From an uncultured Bacteroidales bacterium (GTDB lineage: Bacteria; Bacteroidota; Bacteroidia; Bacteroidales; UBA932), in NCBI GenBank assembly GCA_944323845.1, contig CALUUA010000005.1:62001-126000 (forward strand): DNA of 64,000 nt, written 5' to 3'. Positions 18,967 through 26,833 of the stretch are shown piece by piece. The stretch's first letter is position 1; each line of letters starts with the position of its first letter. A program made the translations under genes and the position numbers. A model generated the notes under the pieces. The model was given only the letters and a program-made list of their open reading frames with translations, was not told where the DNA came from and did no database searches.

Positions 18967-20052
18967 CTATCTGATTCCGTATTTTTTCAGGATTTTCAGT
19001 ATCGGTTTTTCGATGGACCGAGCCCATGCCATGTACCCCATGTCTGACGGGTGGGTGCCGTCCACAGAGCTTTCTCTGGCGTCTTTTCCTGTGTTCGGGG
19101 TGACGAAATAGACATCCTTGTATTTCTTTACGGCTTCAGTCATGAGTTTTTCGGCCATGTCCATCTTGGCCTGTTCGTTCCTGTCGTTGACAATGCTGAA
19201 ATTGCGGCTTTCACGGTAAATCGTCTGCATGAAAATCAGCGGCTTGCCCGGATGTGCGGCCTGCAGTCTCTCGATGAAAGGGAAGAGCCTTTCCTCTATC
19301 ATGGCTGCATTCGGATTCGAGAATGCATCGAAGATGAATGCATCGGCATCCACATCAGCCAGTACGTCTGCGAAATATGTCTGCATCTTGCAGTTCCCGC
19401 TGCATCCTAAACTGAGGAGCTGAAGTCCTGTGTGCCTCATGAACTGCATAGGATATGACATCCCCGGACGGCTGATGCTTATGCCTTGCGTGTAGCTTGA
19501 GCCGAAAATGGCGATTCTGTGCCTGAAAGGCGATTCCAGACTGCTGATGTCCGCCCCTTTCTCGACGCCTATCTGTACTGAATACATTTCGCTGTATATC
19601 GGCAGATACAGCATACATTCTTTTTCTTCATGGTTCATGTCTTTGATCATCACCATGTTCTTGTCCGATTTCGGATCTGCGGTCTGTGAAGCTGCATAGG
19701 TCCACACCCCGTCCTTCTTGATGTAGAGGTCATATCCTCTCAACGCAATTCCCATGGTGTTCGGAGCCGTGCTGTAGAATCCGAATTTGCTTTTGACCGA
19801 GATTGTGGAAGAATTGGTCTTGAAGAGAACGGCCAGTCCTGCGGAACATCTCACCTGTATGTTTTCTCCGTGGGTGAATCCTTTGTATTTGCATGTGTCC
19901 ACGCGGTGGTACGGATTCGGAGTATCAGGCAGTATCTTTCCTATCAGATTCAGATCGGATGCTTCCGTAAATTTGTACTCGATGTTTTTCGGAGTCTGCG
20001 CCATTGCCGTCAGACCTAGCAGCAGGGCTGCAAGAATCAGGATTTTTTTCAT
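18967..20052 (-). CDS. Exported SGNH/GDSL-type hydrolase
   Basis: A signal peptide (MKKILILAALLLGLTAMAQ) is followed by a ~140-residue N-terminal beta domain of the kind found before SGNH domains in Bacteroidales carbohydrate esterases. The hydrolase domain has FGSSYTQG (nucleophile Ser block), GCSGN (oxyanion block) and the C-terminal DGTHPSDMGYMAWA carrying the Asp-His pair. It probably removes acyl groups from a glycan or lipid in the periplasm. The substrate is not recognisable. Transcribed alone, with a striking palindrome at its promoter. Confidence 0.85.
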   Translation of the reverse strand: MKKILILAALLLGLTAMAQTPKNIEYKFTEASDLNLIGKILPDTPNPYHRVDTCKYKGFTHGENIQVRCSAGLAVLFKTNSSTISVKSKFGFYSTAPNTMGIALRGYDLYIKKDGVWTYAASQTADPKSDKNMVMIKDMNHEEKECMLYLPIYSEMYSVQIGVEKGADISSLESPFRHRIAIFGSSYTQGISISRPGMSYPMQFMRHTGLQLLSLGCSGNCKMQTYFADVLADVDADAFIFDAFSNPNAAMIEERLFPFIERLQAAHPGKPLIFMQTIYRESRNFSIVNDRNEQAKMDMAEKLMTEAVKKYKDVYFVTPNTGKDARESSVDGTHPSDMGYMAWARSIEKPILKILKKYGIR

Positions 20053-20077
20053 GTTTCAGTATATCGGTTTTAATGTT

Positions 20078-20103
20078 ATTGCAGGATGCCGGCATCCTGC
20101 AAT
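20078..20103. promoter_or_regulatory. 26-bp perfect palindrome at the SGNH promoter
   Basis: ATTGCAGGATGCC is followed directly by its exact reverse complement. On the minus strand a -7 box TACCTTTG (20105-20112) ends one base before the palindrome, so the dyad covers the expected transcription start of the SGNH gene. This is the position of a repressor operator, or of a 5' mRNA hairpin. Confidence 0.65.
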
Positions 20104-20143
20104 GCAAAGGTACTCTTTTTCCTGAAACATTTTTTATGCTCCA

Positions 20144-20242
20144 GGTCGTATTTTGTTACAAAAATATCTTGTTTTAGGTCATGTTTTATTACAAAAATCA
20201 CCCGTTTTAGGTCTTGTTTTATTACAAAAACCCTATATTTGC
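20144..20242 (+). repeat. Three 33-bp direct repeats upstream of an AAA ATPase
   Basis: Units start at 20144, 20177 and 20210, exactly 33 bp apart. Units 1 and 2 agree at 26 of 33 bases; units 2 and 3 share the core GTTTTATTACAAAAA. The third unit contains the promoter and ends 19 bases before the gene. Period 33 keeps the frame open through the array, so a longer protein with 11-residue repeats is conceivable but unlikely. Confidence 0.85.
20213..20241 (+). promoter_or_regulatory. Promoter inside the third repeat
   Basis: TTG at 20213-20215 and TATATTTG at 20234-20241 are 18 bp apart. The repeat array overlaps the promoter, as expected for a site controlling the ATPase gene at 20261. Confidence 0.55.
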
Positions 20243-20260
20243 ATTGAAATACAAATAGAT

Positions 20261-21595
20261 ATGATAGACAGATATCTTATAGCCGAATTGGAGGCCTGGG
20301 CTGACCGTCCAGGGCATAAGCCGCTTGTCCTTCGCGGGGCAAGACAAGTGGGTAAAAGTACTCTTGTGGAACAGTTCTCAAAAAGATATGACACATATCT
20401 GAAACTTAATCTGGAAAATAAGGCTCATGCCGACCTGTTCCGGGAAGGCAGGACAGTACAGGAGATAATACCCCTGATTTATTTCATAAACAAGACGGAA
20501 CGGACTGATGGCAGGACGCTGCTCTTTATTGATGAGATACAGACGTGCCCTGAAGCGGTGGCTATGTTGCGGTATTTCTATGAGGAGGCTTCGGATATGG
20601 ATGTCATAGCGGCGGGATCCTTGTTGGAGTCTCTGATAGACAATCATATTTCGTTTCCGGTAGGCCGGGTGGAGTATAAGGCGGTGCGTCCTTGCTCCTT
20701 TCTGGAGTTTCTCGGAGCTGCAGGCTTTTCCGGAATCCGGCAGGCTTTGGAGGCCGGAGGGAATCTTTCAGGGATACATGATCTTGTCCAGAAGCAGTTC
20801 AATATATTTTCCGTCATAGGAGGCATGCCTGAAATCGTTTCCGATTATACTGAAAATCATGATCTTGTCAGATTGGATACGATATATGAAACGCTGGTCA
20901 CGGGTTATAGGGACGATGTCGAAAAATACACCAGAAACAATAGTCAGCGGAATATAATCAGACATATACTTAATGCCGGATGGTGGGAAGCCGGAGCCAG
21001 AATAAAATTCGAAAAATTCGGGCATTCGCAATATAGATCCAGAGATATGTCGGAAGCTTTCAAAACCTTGTCGAAGACCATGTTGCTCGAACTGGTCTAT
21101 CCGGTGACATCTGCGGAGTTGCCCATTATGCCCTCCTTGAATTTTGCGCCCAAGCTCCTGTGGATGGATGTCGGACTGGTAAACTATGTCGGGCAGGTGC
21201 GGGCCAGCCTTCTTCAGACAGAGGATATTTCCAGTGTCTGGAGCGGGAGAATAGCAAAGCAGGTAGTGGGGCAGGAACTTATAAGCGGGGACAGCAGGTT
21301 TTCTTCATTCAGAAGTTTCTATGTCGGAGGAAGCGGTTCGTCCGCCGAGGTCGATTTTGTCATCAGGCACGATGATATGGTCGTTCCGGTGGAAGTAAAG
21401 TCCGGAATAAACTCAAAACTCAAATCACTGCATTCGTTCATGGACAAGTCTCCATATGATGTGGCGGTCAGGTTCTGGCCGAAAGAAGAAAGGTCTGACG
21501 TGGTCAAGACAGACAAAGGCAGGCCGTATAGACTGATCAGCCTTCCTTATTATTATGCTGGGGTGTTGGACAAGGTATTGACAAGGATTCTTTAA
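20261..21595 (+). CDS. AAA-family ATPase with DUF4143 domain
   Basis: The N-terminal AAA_14 ATPase has a Walker A motif (RGARQVGKST, Lys32), Walker B (LLFIDEIQ) and sensor AAGSLLES. The C-terminal DUF4143 region carries the nuclease-like pattern AEVDFV ... VPVEVKSG, resembling PD-(D/E)xK active sites. Its cellular role is unknown; such genes are numerous and scattered in Bacteroidetes and archaea. I chose the ATG at 20261 because MIDRYL ... aligns with family starts and the promoter lies just upstream; a start at 20153 would translate the repeat array. An apparently single-gene unit preceded by three direct repeats. Confidence 0.9.
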   Translation: MIDRYLIAELEAWADRPGHKPLVLRGARQVGKSTLVEQFSKRYDTYLKLNLENKAHADLFREGRTVQEIIPLIYFINKTERTDGRTLLFIDEIQTCPEAVAMLRYFYEEASDMDVIAAGSLLESLIDNHISFPVGRVEYKAVRPCSFLEFLGAAGFSGIRQALEAGGNLSGIHDLVQKQFNIFSVIGGMPEIVSDYTENHDLVRLDTIYETLVTGYRDDVEKYTRNNSQRNIIRHILNAGWWEAGARIKFEKFGHSQYRSRDMSEAFKTLSKTMLLELVYPVTSAELPIMPSLNFAPKLLWMDVGLVNYVGQVRASLLQTEDISSVWSGRIAKQVVGQELISGDSRFSSFRSFYVGGSGSSAEVDFVIRHDDMVVPVEVKSGINSKLKSLHSFMDKSPYDVAVRFWPKEERSDVVKTDKGRPYRLISLPYYYAGVLDKVLTRIL

Positions 21596-21605
21596 ATTCG
21601 GACTT

Positions 21606-21778
21606 ATGAAAATGCCGGTAGTCCGCGCTATAATGTCCACCAGACTTGAAGGGTCGGTAGTCGTGCTTACAAAGTCTAATGATGAAGCATTGACTGTTAC
21701 TGGTTTGTTGCAGAATATGGGCGTATGGCGAAACCCTCGCCGACCCTCGTATTTACTTTGAGGATGTTCCGATTTACT
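21606..21778 (+). pseudogene. Degraded gene remnant (helicase-like fragment)
   Basis: Frame 21606-21758 encodes ~50 residues, including VVVLTKSNDEALTVTGLLQ, which resembles a segment of RecQ/UvrD-type helicases. It then loses sense, while the +2 frame (about 21715-21778) reads AYGETLADPRIYFEDVPIY and stops. Two coding-like segments in different frames suggest a frameshifted or deleted relic rather than a working gene. The family assignment rests on a short match from memory and is weak. Confidence 0.35.
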
Positions 21779-21797
21779 GATGTTCTGATTTTATTTA

Positions 21798-21838
21798 TTG
21801 ACCGGAAAAATCATGAATCTCATGATTATTCCGGTCAA
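21798..21838. terminator. Strong hairpin upstream of bcp
   Basis: The 19-nt arm TTGACCGGAAAAATCATGA (21798-21816) pairs with 21820-21838 with one mismatch and a 3-nt loop, followed by TTTTGATATCTTTG. It may end the ATPase/remnant transcript. It also overlaps where the -33 region of the bcp promoter (TATCTTTG, 21845-21852) would lie. Confidence 0.6.
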
Positions 21839-21883
21839 TTTTGATATCTTTGACAAAATGTTGGATCAGAAAAATCAAAGTAT

Positions 21884-22330
21884 ATGCTGAAAGAAGGAGA
21901 CAGGATACCTGATTTCCGGGTCATGGACCAGGACGGGAACACGGTGACGCAAAAGGATTTCGAAGGGAAGAGGATAGTGCTTTATTTCTATCCGAAAGAC
22001 AGTACTCCGGGATGTACGGCCGAGGCCTGCAACCTGAGGGACAACTACGGCGCACTTCGCGCGGCCGGTTATGAAATCTACGGGGTGAGCAAGGACAGCA
22101 CGGCGTCCCACGGCAGATTCATAGAGAAGAATTCGCTTCCGTTCACCCTGCTTTCCGACCCTTCTACGGAGATGCTGCAGGCATTCGGCGCATGGGGCGA
22201 AAAGAAACTTTACGGAAAGGTCAGCATGGGAACCCTCCGGAAGACTTTCATCATCGCTGCCGACGGTACTATAGAGCGTATCATAGACAAGGTCGACACG
22301 AAAAACCACACGGAGCAGATTCTGCCATAA
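21884..22330 (+). CDS. bcp: Thioredoxin-dependent thiol peroxidase (BCP-type peroxiredoxin)
   Basis: This reduces hydrogen peroxide and organic peroxides in the cytoplasm. The active-site block YPKDSTPGCTAEAC has peroxidatic Cys44 and a second Cys49, the spacing of the E. coli BCP subgroup. GVSKDSTASHGRF and the C-terminal IDKVDTKNHTEQIL are also typical. The length of 148 residues is normal. A -7 box (TATCTTTG) lies 31 bases upstream. The next gene starts 10 bases later. Confidence 0.95.
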   Translation: MLKEGDRIPDFRVMDQDGNTVTQKDFEGKRIVLYFYPKDSTPGCTAEACNLRDNYGALRAAGYEIYGVSKDSTASHGRFIEKNSLPFTLLSDPSTEMLQAFGAWGEKKLYGKVSMGTLRKTFIIAADGTIERIIDKVDTKNHTEQILP

Positions 22331-22340
22331 AATACAGGAT

Positions 22341-22817
22341 ATGACCAGGGAAGAGTTGATGAGGAAAGCCATAAGGCTTTCGGACGAGAACGTGGGTAAA
22401 GGCGGCGGCCCCTTCGGAGCGGTGATCGCCAGAGACGGTGAAATCGTGGCGACGGGGGTGAATATGGTGACTTCTTTATGCGACCCGACAGCACACGCCG
22501 AAGTGAATGCAATCAGGACGGCATGTCAGGCTTTGGGGACATTCGATTTGAGCGGCTGTGAGATATATTCGTCGTGCGAGCCATGCCCGATGTGTCTCAG
22601 CGCCATATATTGGGCTCATTTGGACAAACTCTATTACGGTAATGACAAGAATGACGCTGCCGGTATCGGTTTCGATGATGCCTTCATCTACAAGGAACTG
22701 GAACTGAAACCTGAAGATCGGGCTCTGAAGTCGGAGAGACTGCTTGCGGACGAGGCCGTAAAGGCCTTCATGCGCTGGAAGAACAGTCCTGACAAGGTGG
22801 AGTTATTGATGTATTGA
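22341..22817 (+). CDS. Guanine deaminase-like nucleoside deaminase
   Basis: A zinc cytidine-deaminase-fold enzyme. HAEVNAI provides His52 and the proton-shuttling Glu54, and PCPMC provides Cys82 and Cys85. The long C-terminal part (YYGNDKNDAAGIGFDDAFIYKEL) and length of 158 residues match Bacillus GuaD-type guanine deaminases (guanine to xanthine) more closely than TadA tRNA deaminases. Likely co-transcribed with bcp. Guanine specificity is inferred from overall similarity. Confidence 0.85.
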   Translation: MTREELMRKAIRLSDENVGKGGGPFGAVIARDGEIVATGVNMVTSLCDPTAHAEVNAIRTACQALGTFDLSGCEIYSSCEPCPMCLSAIYWAHLDKLYYGNDKNDAAGIGFDDAFIYKELELKPEDRALKSERLLADEAVKAFMRWKNSPDKVELLMY

Positions 22818-22842
22818 CAGATTTTACGAAATTATCCGGCTT

Positions 22843-25140
22843 ATGAAAAAGCTTTTGACATTTATTTCGGCTTTCGTAGCCGTATTGTTTGTTTCAGGGT
22901 GCAGCAAGACTGATGTGACATCGCGGCCGGGTGGCGGAGGCGAGGATGACGGGGAGCAGATAGTGGAAATCGTTCCGGCCGAGGGCTCTGTCAATCTCGA
23001 TGAGTTCAGCGACCAGATAGTATCGGTGGAAGAAAATGCGATATATTTCCGGCCTTCGGAAGAAAGTACGGGAAGCGCAGCGAAAGCACAGACAAAGGTC
23101 CTGCTTCATACGATGCTTGTTCAGGGGGCGATAGTCTATGCCCTCACTCCGAGCGAGAGGTTCCCTCACGGCTATCTCGGGAGGGTTGTCGAGGTGATAG
23201 AGGAGGAAGGCGGTCTCGTCAAGGCTCTGATGGAACGCACGACAATATCCGAGTCCTTCGACCTGTTCCGTGCCAAGGGCTCTTTCGACATGGAAGTTGA
23301 GGTTGACAATGTCGCCGCAGGACTGGAATTCGGCGAAGACGAGGAGGGATTTACCTGTCTGACGGGCAGCCTTGCCTTCAATCAGGAGGTTGGACTGAAA
23401 AGCAAGGCACCTTCTGCCGAGGGCAAAGCAGTCTTTTCTGCGGAAGGGAGCATCACCGGGGGAGTCAAGGTGCATCTTGATATCAATCAGGGTCTGACTG
23501 TGATGAATCCTTATTTCAGGGCGACTGCGGATCTCAAACTCGCGGCAGAACTGGAGTTCAGCGCTTCGGTCGAAGGAACGGTTGAAGTGCCTGTTCCGCT
23601 TGGAGAAATATCGGGGAAATATGTCCATCCGCTTCTGGCGATACTGGAGCCGAATCTGGCTTTCAATGCAATTCTGATAGTGGAAGGTTCTGCCGGATAT
23701 TCCACTGGGCTGTCTGTCTCTCAGACCTGCAGGTTCGGGATAGCAAATGAAAGCGGGATTTGGACCTGTCAGACACCGGAGCTCGGCAAGCGGCCTGAAA
23801 TCAAGACTCCGGGGATAGATTTTTCGGTGTCGGGCGAGGTTTTCACCGGATTTGAGGTTCCGTTTTCTATTGAGGTCTGCGGACGGGAAGAGGACGCGGT
23901 GGAAATATCACCGAAATTAGGGTTCGCCTACGACGGGACCTTCAGTTCGGACCTCGGAGATATTCTGGATGTCTACGAGACGCACAAGGAAACCAAGATC
24001 GGAGAATCCGTGCAGTTGCGTCTTGACGCGGAAGCGAGATTCGGGGGAAAAAAGATAGGCAAGTCCCTGAACTGGAAAAGGAATTTTCTTGAAAAGGACA
24101 AATATATATTCCCGACATTCGAATGCACGTCTGTAGAGCCGGGAAGTAATTATGTTTCGGTATGGTACAAGGCTAAGAGGGAACTGCTTCTTCCTGTGTC
24201 TGTCGGGACGGCCGTATGGACGCAGGACGGATCCTCGAAAGTCTCGGAGTCGGATCCTGAGCCGTATGCCTATATTGCGGATGCCGGGTTCGACTTCACA
24301 GGTACGCACACCGGACTGGAGCCCGGCACATACAAAGTCCGTCCTATAATCAAGTTGGGGCCTTTCGACATCCCCGCCTCTCCGGAAACGGAGTTCGAAG
24401 TGGAAAGCCGCTTGATAAAATCCATAAAAACCAGCATTTATTACGAGAGCGGGGAACTTGACTACTCGTTCGACAGGGTTTACGGTTACGATGACTATGA
24501 TCGAATCATTTCAATAAGGGAAACTTATTATGATACCCCTACCATGTATCAGACAGTTTATTCATCAGATAAAATAGTGTTTTATGCCAAGGGAGTAGTT
24601 GATGGCGAATATCTGCTGAATGAAGACGGCTATGTGACCAGAATAATAGATAGCGGCATAGAAAAAGAATTGACATACGGTAGCGACGGTTATCTGAAGC
24701 AATGTCACTACAGCACGGTCTCATATTCTGACGACGGAGAACGTCATTATAATGAGGTGACAACAACCTATACATACAAGGATGGCAACATGGTAAGAGC
24801 CGTACAGGACGAATATACTGAAATAACAGGGTCTTCCGATCCTGACAGGAACGGCTCTCACAGTGTCACATATACGTCTGTATGTGAATATTCGGATGAG
24901 GAAAATACCTTGAGTATCAATTTGATGGATGATCAATTCTCATATAACGGCATGAGGCTCAAAGGTATTTCAAGCCGCTGCCTCATATCTTCAGTAGTCA
25001 ATACCAGTACCGACGGATATTACATGAAAGTAGAAGTGTCATATTTGCCGGACGAAAATGGATGGATCGACAGGATGGTCATAGTGAGGAATGGCGAGCG
25101 GGATGATTTCCTGATATATGATATCGCTTACGGTGATTGA
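22843..25140 (+). CDS. Large lipoprotein of unknown function
   Basis: The signal peptide ends in a lipobox (FVSGC, Cys20). Residues ~45-420 are beta-rich and repetitive, with segments such as GSLAFNQEVGLK and ADLKLAAELEFSASVEGTVEV; I recognise no domain. Two fibronectin-like stretches may follow (SVEPGSNYVSVWYKAKRE; THTGLEPGTYKVRPI). The last ~200 residues contain YD-like repeats (YGYDDYDRIISIRETYYD; YGSDGYLKQCHYS) resembling the C-terminus of the lipoprotein at 44096. The family often seems to act in cell-envelope display, but no function can be stated. A bcp-deaminase-lipoprotein transcript is possible (25-base gap). Confidence 0.75.
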   Translation: MKKLLTFISAFVAVLFVSGCSKTDVTSRPGGGGEDDGEQIVEIVPAEGSVNLDEFSDQIVSVEENAIYFRPSEESTGSAAKAQTKVLLHTMLVQGAIVYALTPSERFPHGYLGRVVEVIEEEGGLVKALMERTTISESFDLFRAKGSFDMEVEVDNVAAGLEFGEDEEGFTCLTGSLAFNQEVGLKSKAPSAEGKAVFSAEGSITGGVKVHLDINQGLTVMNPYFRATADLKLAAELEFSASVEGTVEVPVPLGEISGKYVHPLLAILEPNLAFNAILIVEGSAGYSTGLSVSQTCRFGIANESGIWTCQTPELGKRPEIKTPGIDFSVSGEVFTGFEVPFSIEVCGREEDAVEISPKLGFAYDGTFSSDLGDILDVYETHKETKIGESVQLRLDAEARFGGKKIGKSLNWKRNFLEKDKYIFPTFECTSVEPGSNYVSVWYKAKRELLLPVSVGTAVWTQDGSSKVSESDPEPYAYIADAGFDFTGTHTGLEPGTYKVRPIIKLGPFDIPASPETEFEVESRLIKSIKTSIYYESGELDYSFDRVYGYDDYDRIISIRETYYDTPTMYQTVYSSDKIVFYAKGVVDGEYLLNEDGYVTRIIDSGIEKELTYGSDGYLKQCHYSTVSYSDDGERHYNEVTTTYTYKDGNMVRAVQDEYTEITGSSDPDRNGSHSVTYTSVCEYSDEENTLSINLMDDQFSYNGMRLKGISSRCLISSVVNTSTDGYYMKVEVSYLPDENGWIDRMVIVRNGERDDFLIYDIAYGD

Positions 25141-25179
25141 CTTGCCGTTTTTTACAGGCCTCTGCGTGGAAGATTCCGG

Positions 25180-26454
25180 CTATTCTCTGCGTACAATCCA
25201 CTCCCATACGGGCATTACATTTATGCTAATGTTGTCGCGAACGATTATTTCCGACTGATGGTCAGTCAGAATAAATACGTTGGAGCATTCGGTAATTTTT
25301 GCAGCTGAGACGGCGCCGTTTATTTCCCGCCTCCGTGTCTTGGGATTTTCGATGTCATAGGCTACCTGATAAACCCCTAGGGTTTTGTTTCCGTTACAGA
25401 CGACGAAGTCGGCTTCCGTATTCCCGTTGTTGAAATAATAGATATCTTCTCCGACTGTCCTTATGCGCCGTCGGAGTTCCAGATATACGATTGTTTCAAG
25501 CCGCCATCCGAGATTTTCTCCGGCAAAGGCATTTTCCCGTCTGTTCATGAAAGCGACATCTATCGCGTACACTTTCTCTGCCACCGAGCGTTCTTTGCTT
25601 TTTGCCGAATACTTGCTGACCTTGCATATCAAATATACTTGCGCCAGATATGAAAGATAATTCCCTAATGTATGATGGCTTTTGAAGCCAAACTGCTCTT
25701 GTAGCTTATCCTTGACTATTACTGCCGGAGAGATGTTGAGCAGGTGTCCGGCCAGTCGTTCTAAAGAATCAATGTATTTTACCTTGAATCGCTTCTGTAT
25801 GTCCTGCGTTATGATATTATGGAATAATGAATCCACATAGCTTGTCTTGTCGTTTTCAATGAGCAGTTCCGGGAATCCGCCTTGTTGCAGATATTGGTCG
25901 AACGCACCCATAAGCATCCCCATATTTTTAGTAGTCAACGGCCCGATAGCAATGCTATTATAATTGCACCAGTCTTTGAATGAAAATGGCAGCAATTCCA
26001 CGGTATGATGACGACCTGTCAGATGCGAGGCCAATTCTCCGCTCAGCAATTTGGAGTTGCTCCCTGTCAGCAATATATGGACTCCCTTACGTAGCATCCT
26101 GTTGACAAAGAGATGCCATCCGTCTATATTCTGAATTTCATCAAGAAAAAGATGGGTAAAATCTCCATATATGCTGTACAGAACCTGAAGTACATAATTC
26201 ATATCCGTTACGGCGATGTCATACATATTTTCATCGTCGAAGTTTACATAGGCGTACTTTACACTCGCTTTTTCCAAAACATTGAAGCACAGTGTTGACT
26301 TTCCGCTTCTTCTCACACCTATGACTACTTGCGCAAGACTGCTATTCAGGTTTATCAACTGTTCTTCCGCACGATGGCAGAATCTTTTTCTCCTCAATAC
26401 ATCAAGTTCTTCTTTCTGATCCAAAAGAACCCTCTGAAGTTCCCGTATGCCCAT
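25180..26454 (-). CDS. AAA-family ATPase with DUF4143 domain (nuclease-like motif altered)
   Basis: AAA_14 ATPase: Walker A GVRRSGKST, Walker B HLFLDEIQN, sensor LLTGSNS. A DUF4143 region follows. Its C-terminal nuclease-like block starts normally (TEADFVV) but the usual E-x-K strand reads VYQVAYD, so the lysine is missing and any nuclease activity is doubtful. Length of 424 residues is normal. Function unknown. Its start codon is preceded by three copies of a 13-base core spaced exactly 33 bp apart. It is not closely similar to the ATPases at 20261 and 45313 outside the motifs. Confidence 0.9.
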   Translation of the reverse strand: MGIRELQRVLLDQKEELDVLRRKRFCHRAEEQLINLNSSLAQVVIGVRRSGKSTLCFNVLEKASVKYAYVNFDDENMYDIAVTDMNYVLQVLYSIYGDFTHLFLDEIQNIDGWHLFVNRMLRKGVHILLTGSNSKLLSGELASHLTGRHHTVELLPFSFKDWCNYNSIAIGPLTTKNMGMLMGAFDQYLQQGGFPELLIENDKTSYVDSLFHNIITQDIQKRFKVKYIDSLERLAGHLLNISPAVIVKDKLQEQFGFKSHHTLGNYLSYLAQVYLICKVSKYSAKSKERSVAEKVYAIDVAFMNRRENAFAGENLGWRLETIVYLELRRRIRTVGEDIYYFNNGNTEADFVVCNGNKTLGVYQVAYDIENPKTRRREINGAVSAAKITECSNVFILTDHQSEIIVRDNISINVMPVWEWIVRRE

Positions 26455-26497
26455 TGTTCCCGTTTTTTAGCAATAAATATAATAAAAATTATTCTTT

Positions 26498-26577
26498 ACT
26501 GCCGATAAATCGGAAAAATTACACATCTTCACTGCCGATAAATAGGGTGCTTTTGGGAGTAGTACTGCCGATATTGC
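26498..26577 (-). repeat. Three 33-bp-spaced direct repeats upstream of an AAA ATPase
   Basis: ACTGCCGATAAAT occurs at 26498-26510 and 26531-26543, and ACTGCCGATATTGC at 26564-26577, exactly 33 bp apart. The rest of each unit is not conserved. The first core plus two bases also makes the dyad CCGAT-AA-ATCGG. The array begins 44 bases before the ATPase start at 26454. Confidence 0.8.
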
Positions 26578-26648
26578 GAGTGGAAGTGCATGGACGAGGT
26601 GTCCATCCGATGCAGTATCGCAGGGGTCAGTTTGAATGAAAAAGAACT

Positions 26649-26794
26649 GAGGAGGTGGGTCAAAAGTCACGAAGTGACCGCGACCGGAGGAAGCGAGATC
26701 CCCCTAATAGGGGGTGCAGGGGGTTTAGAAAGGTATAGTCTTTCGAAGAAAGACGTTTGGGGGTGACACAAAATTCCTTTTGGGTCACCCCCTC
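26649..26794 (+). repeat. MITE-like dispersed repeat, copy 3 (longest copy, 146 bp)
   Basis: The left end GAGGAGGTGGGTCAAAAG (26649-26666) is inverted, imperfectly, relative to the right end 26776-26794. Inside are GTCAC-GAA-GTGAC, a CCCCC/GGGGG hairpin near 26700 and GTCTTTC-GAA-GAAAGAC, then a hairpin GGGTGACAC ... GGGTCACCC. With the ATPase array this accounts for most of the 379-bp gap 26455-26833. No ORF of interest. It appears non-autonomous. Confidence 0.65.
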
Positions 26795-26833
26795 ATATAT
26801 TATCTGCATCGAAATTACTGGACAGAGATTCCG

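Noticed and set aside
20144..20242. CRISPR array
   Set aside because: Only three units, variable repeats, no unique spacers of constant length beyond a few bases, and no cas genes. The same holds for the arrays at 26498, 46660 and 63359.
26649..26794. Rho-independent terminator only
   Set aside because: At 146 bp, with inverted ends and several internal hairpins shared with other loci, it is more than a simple terminator.
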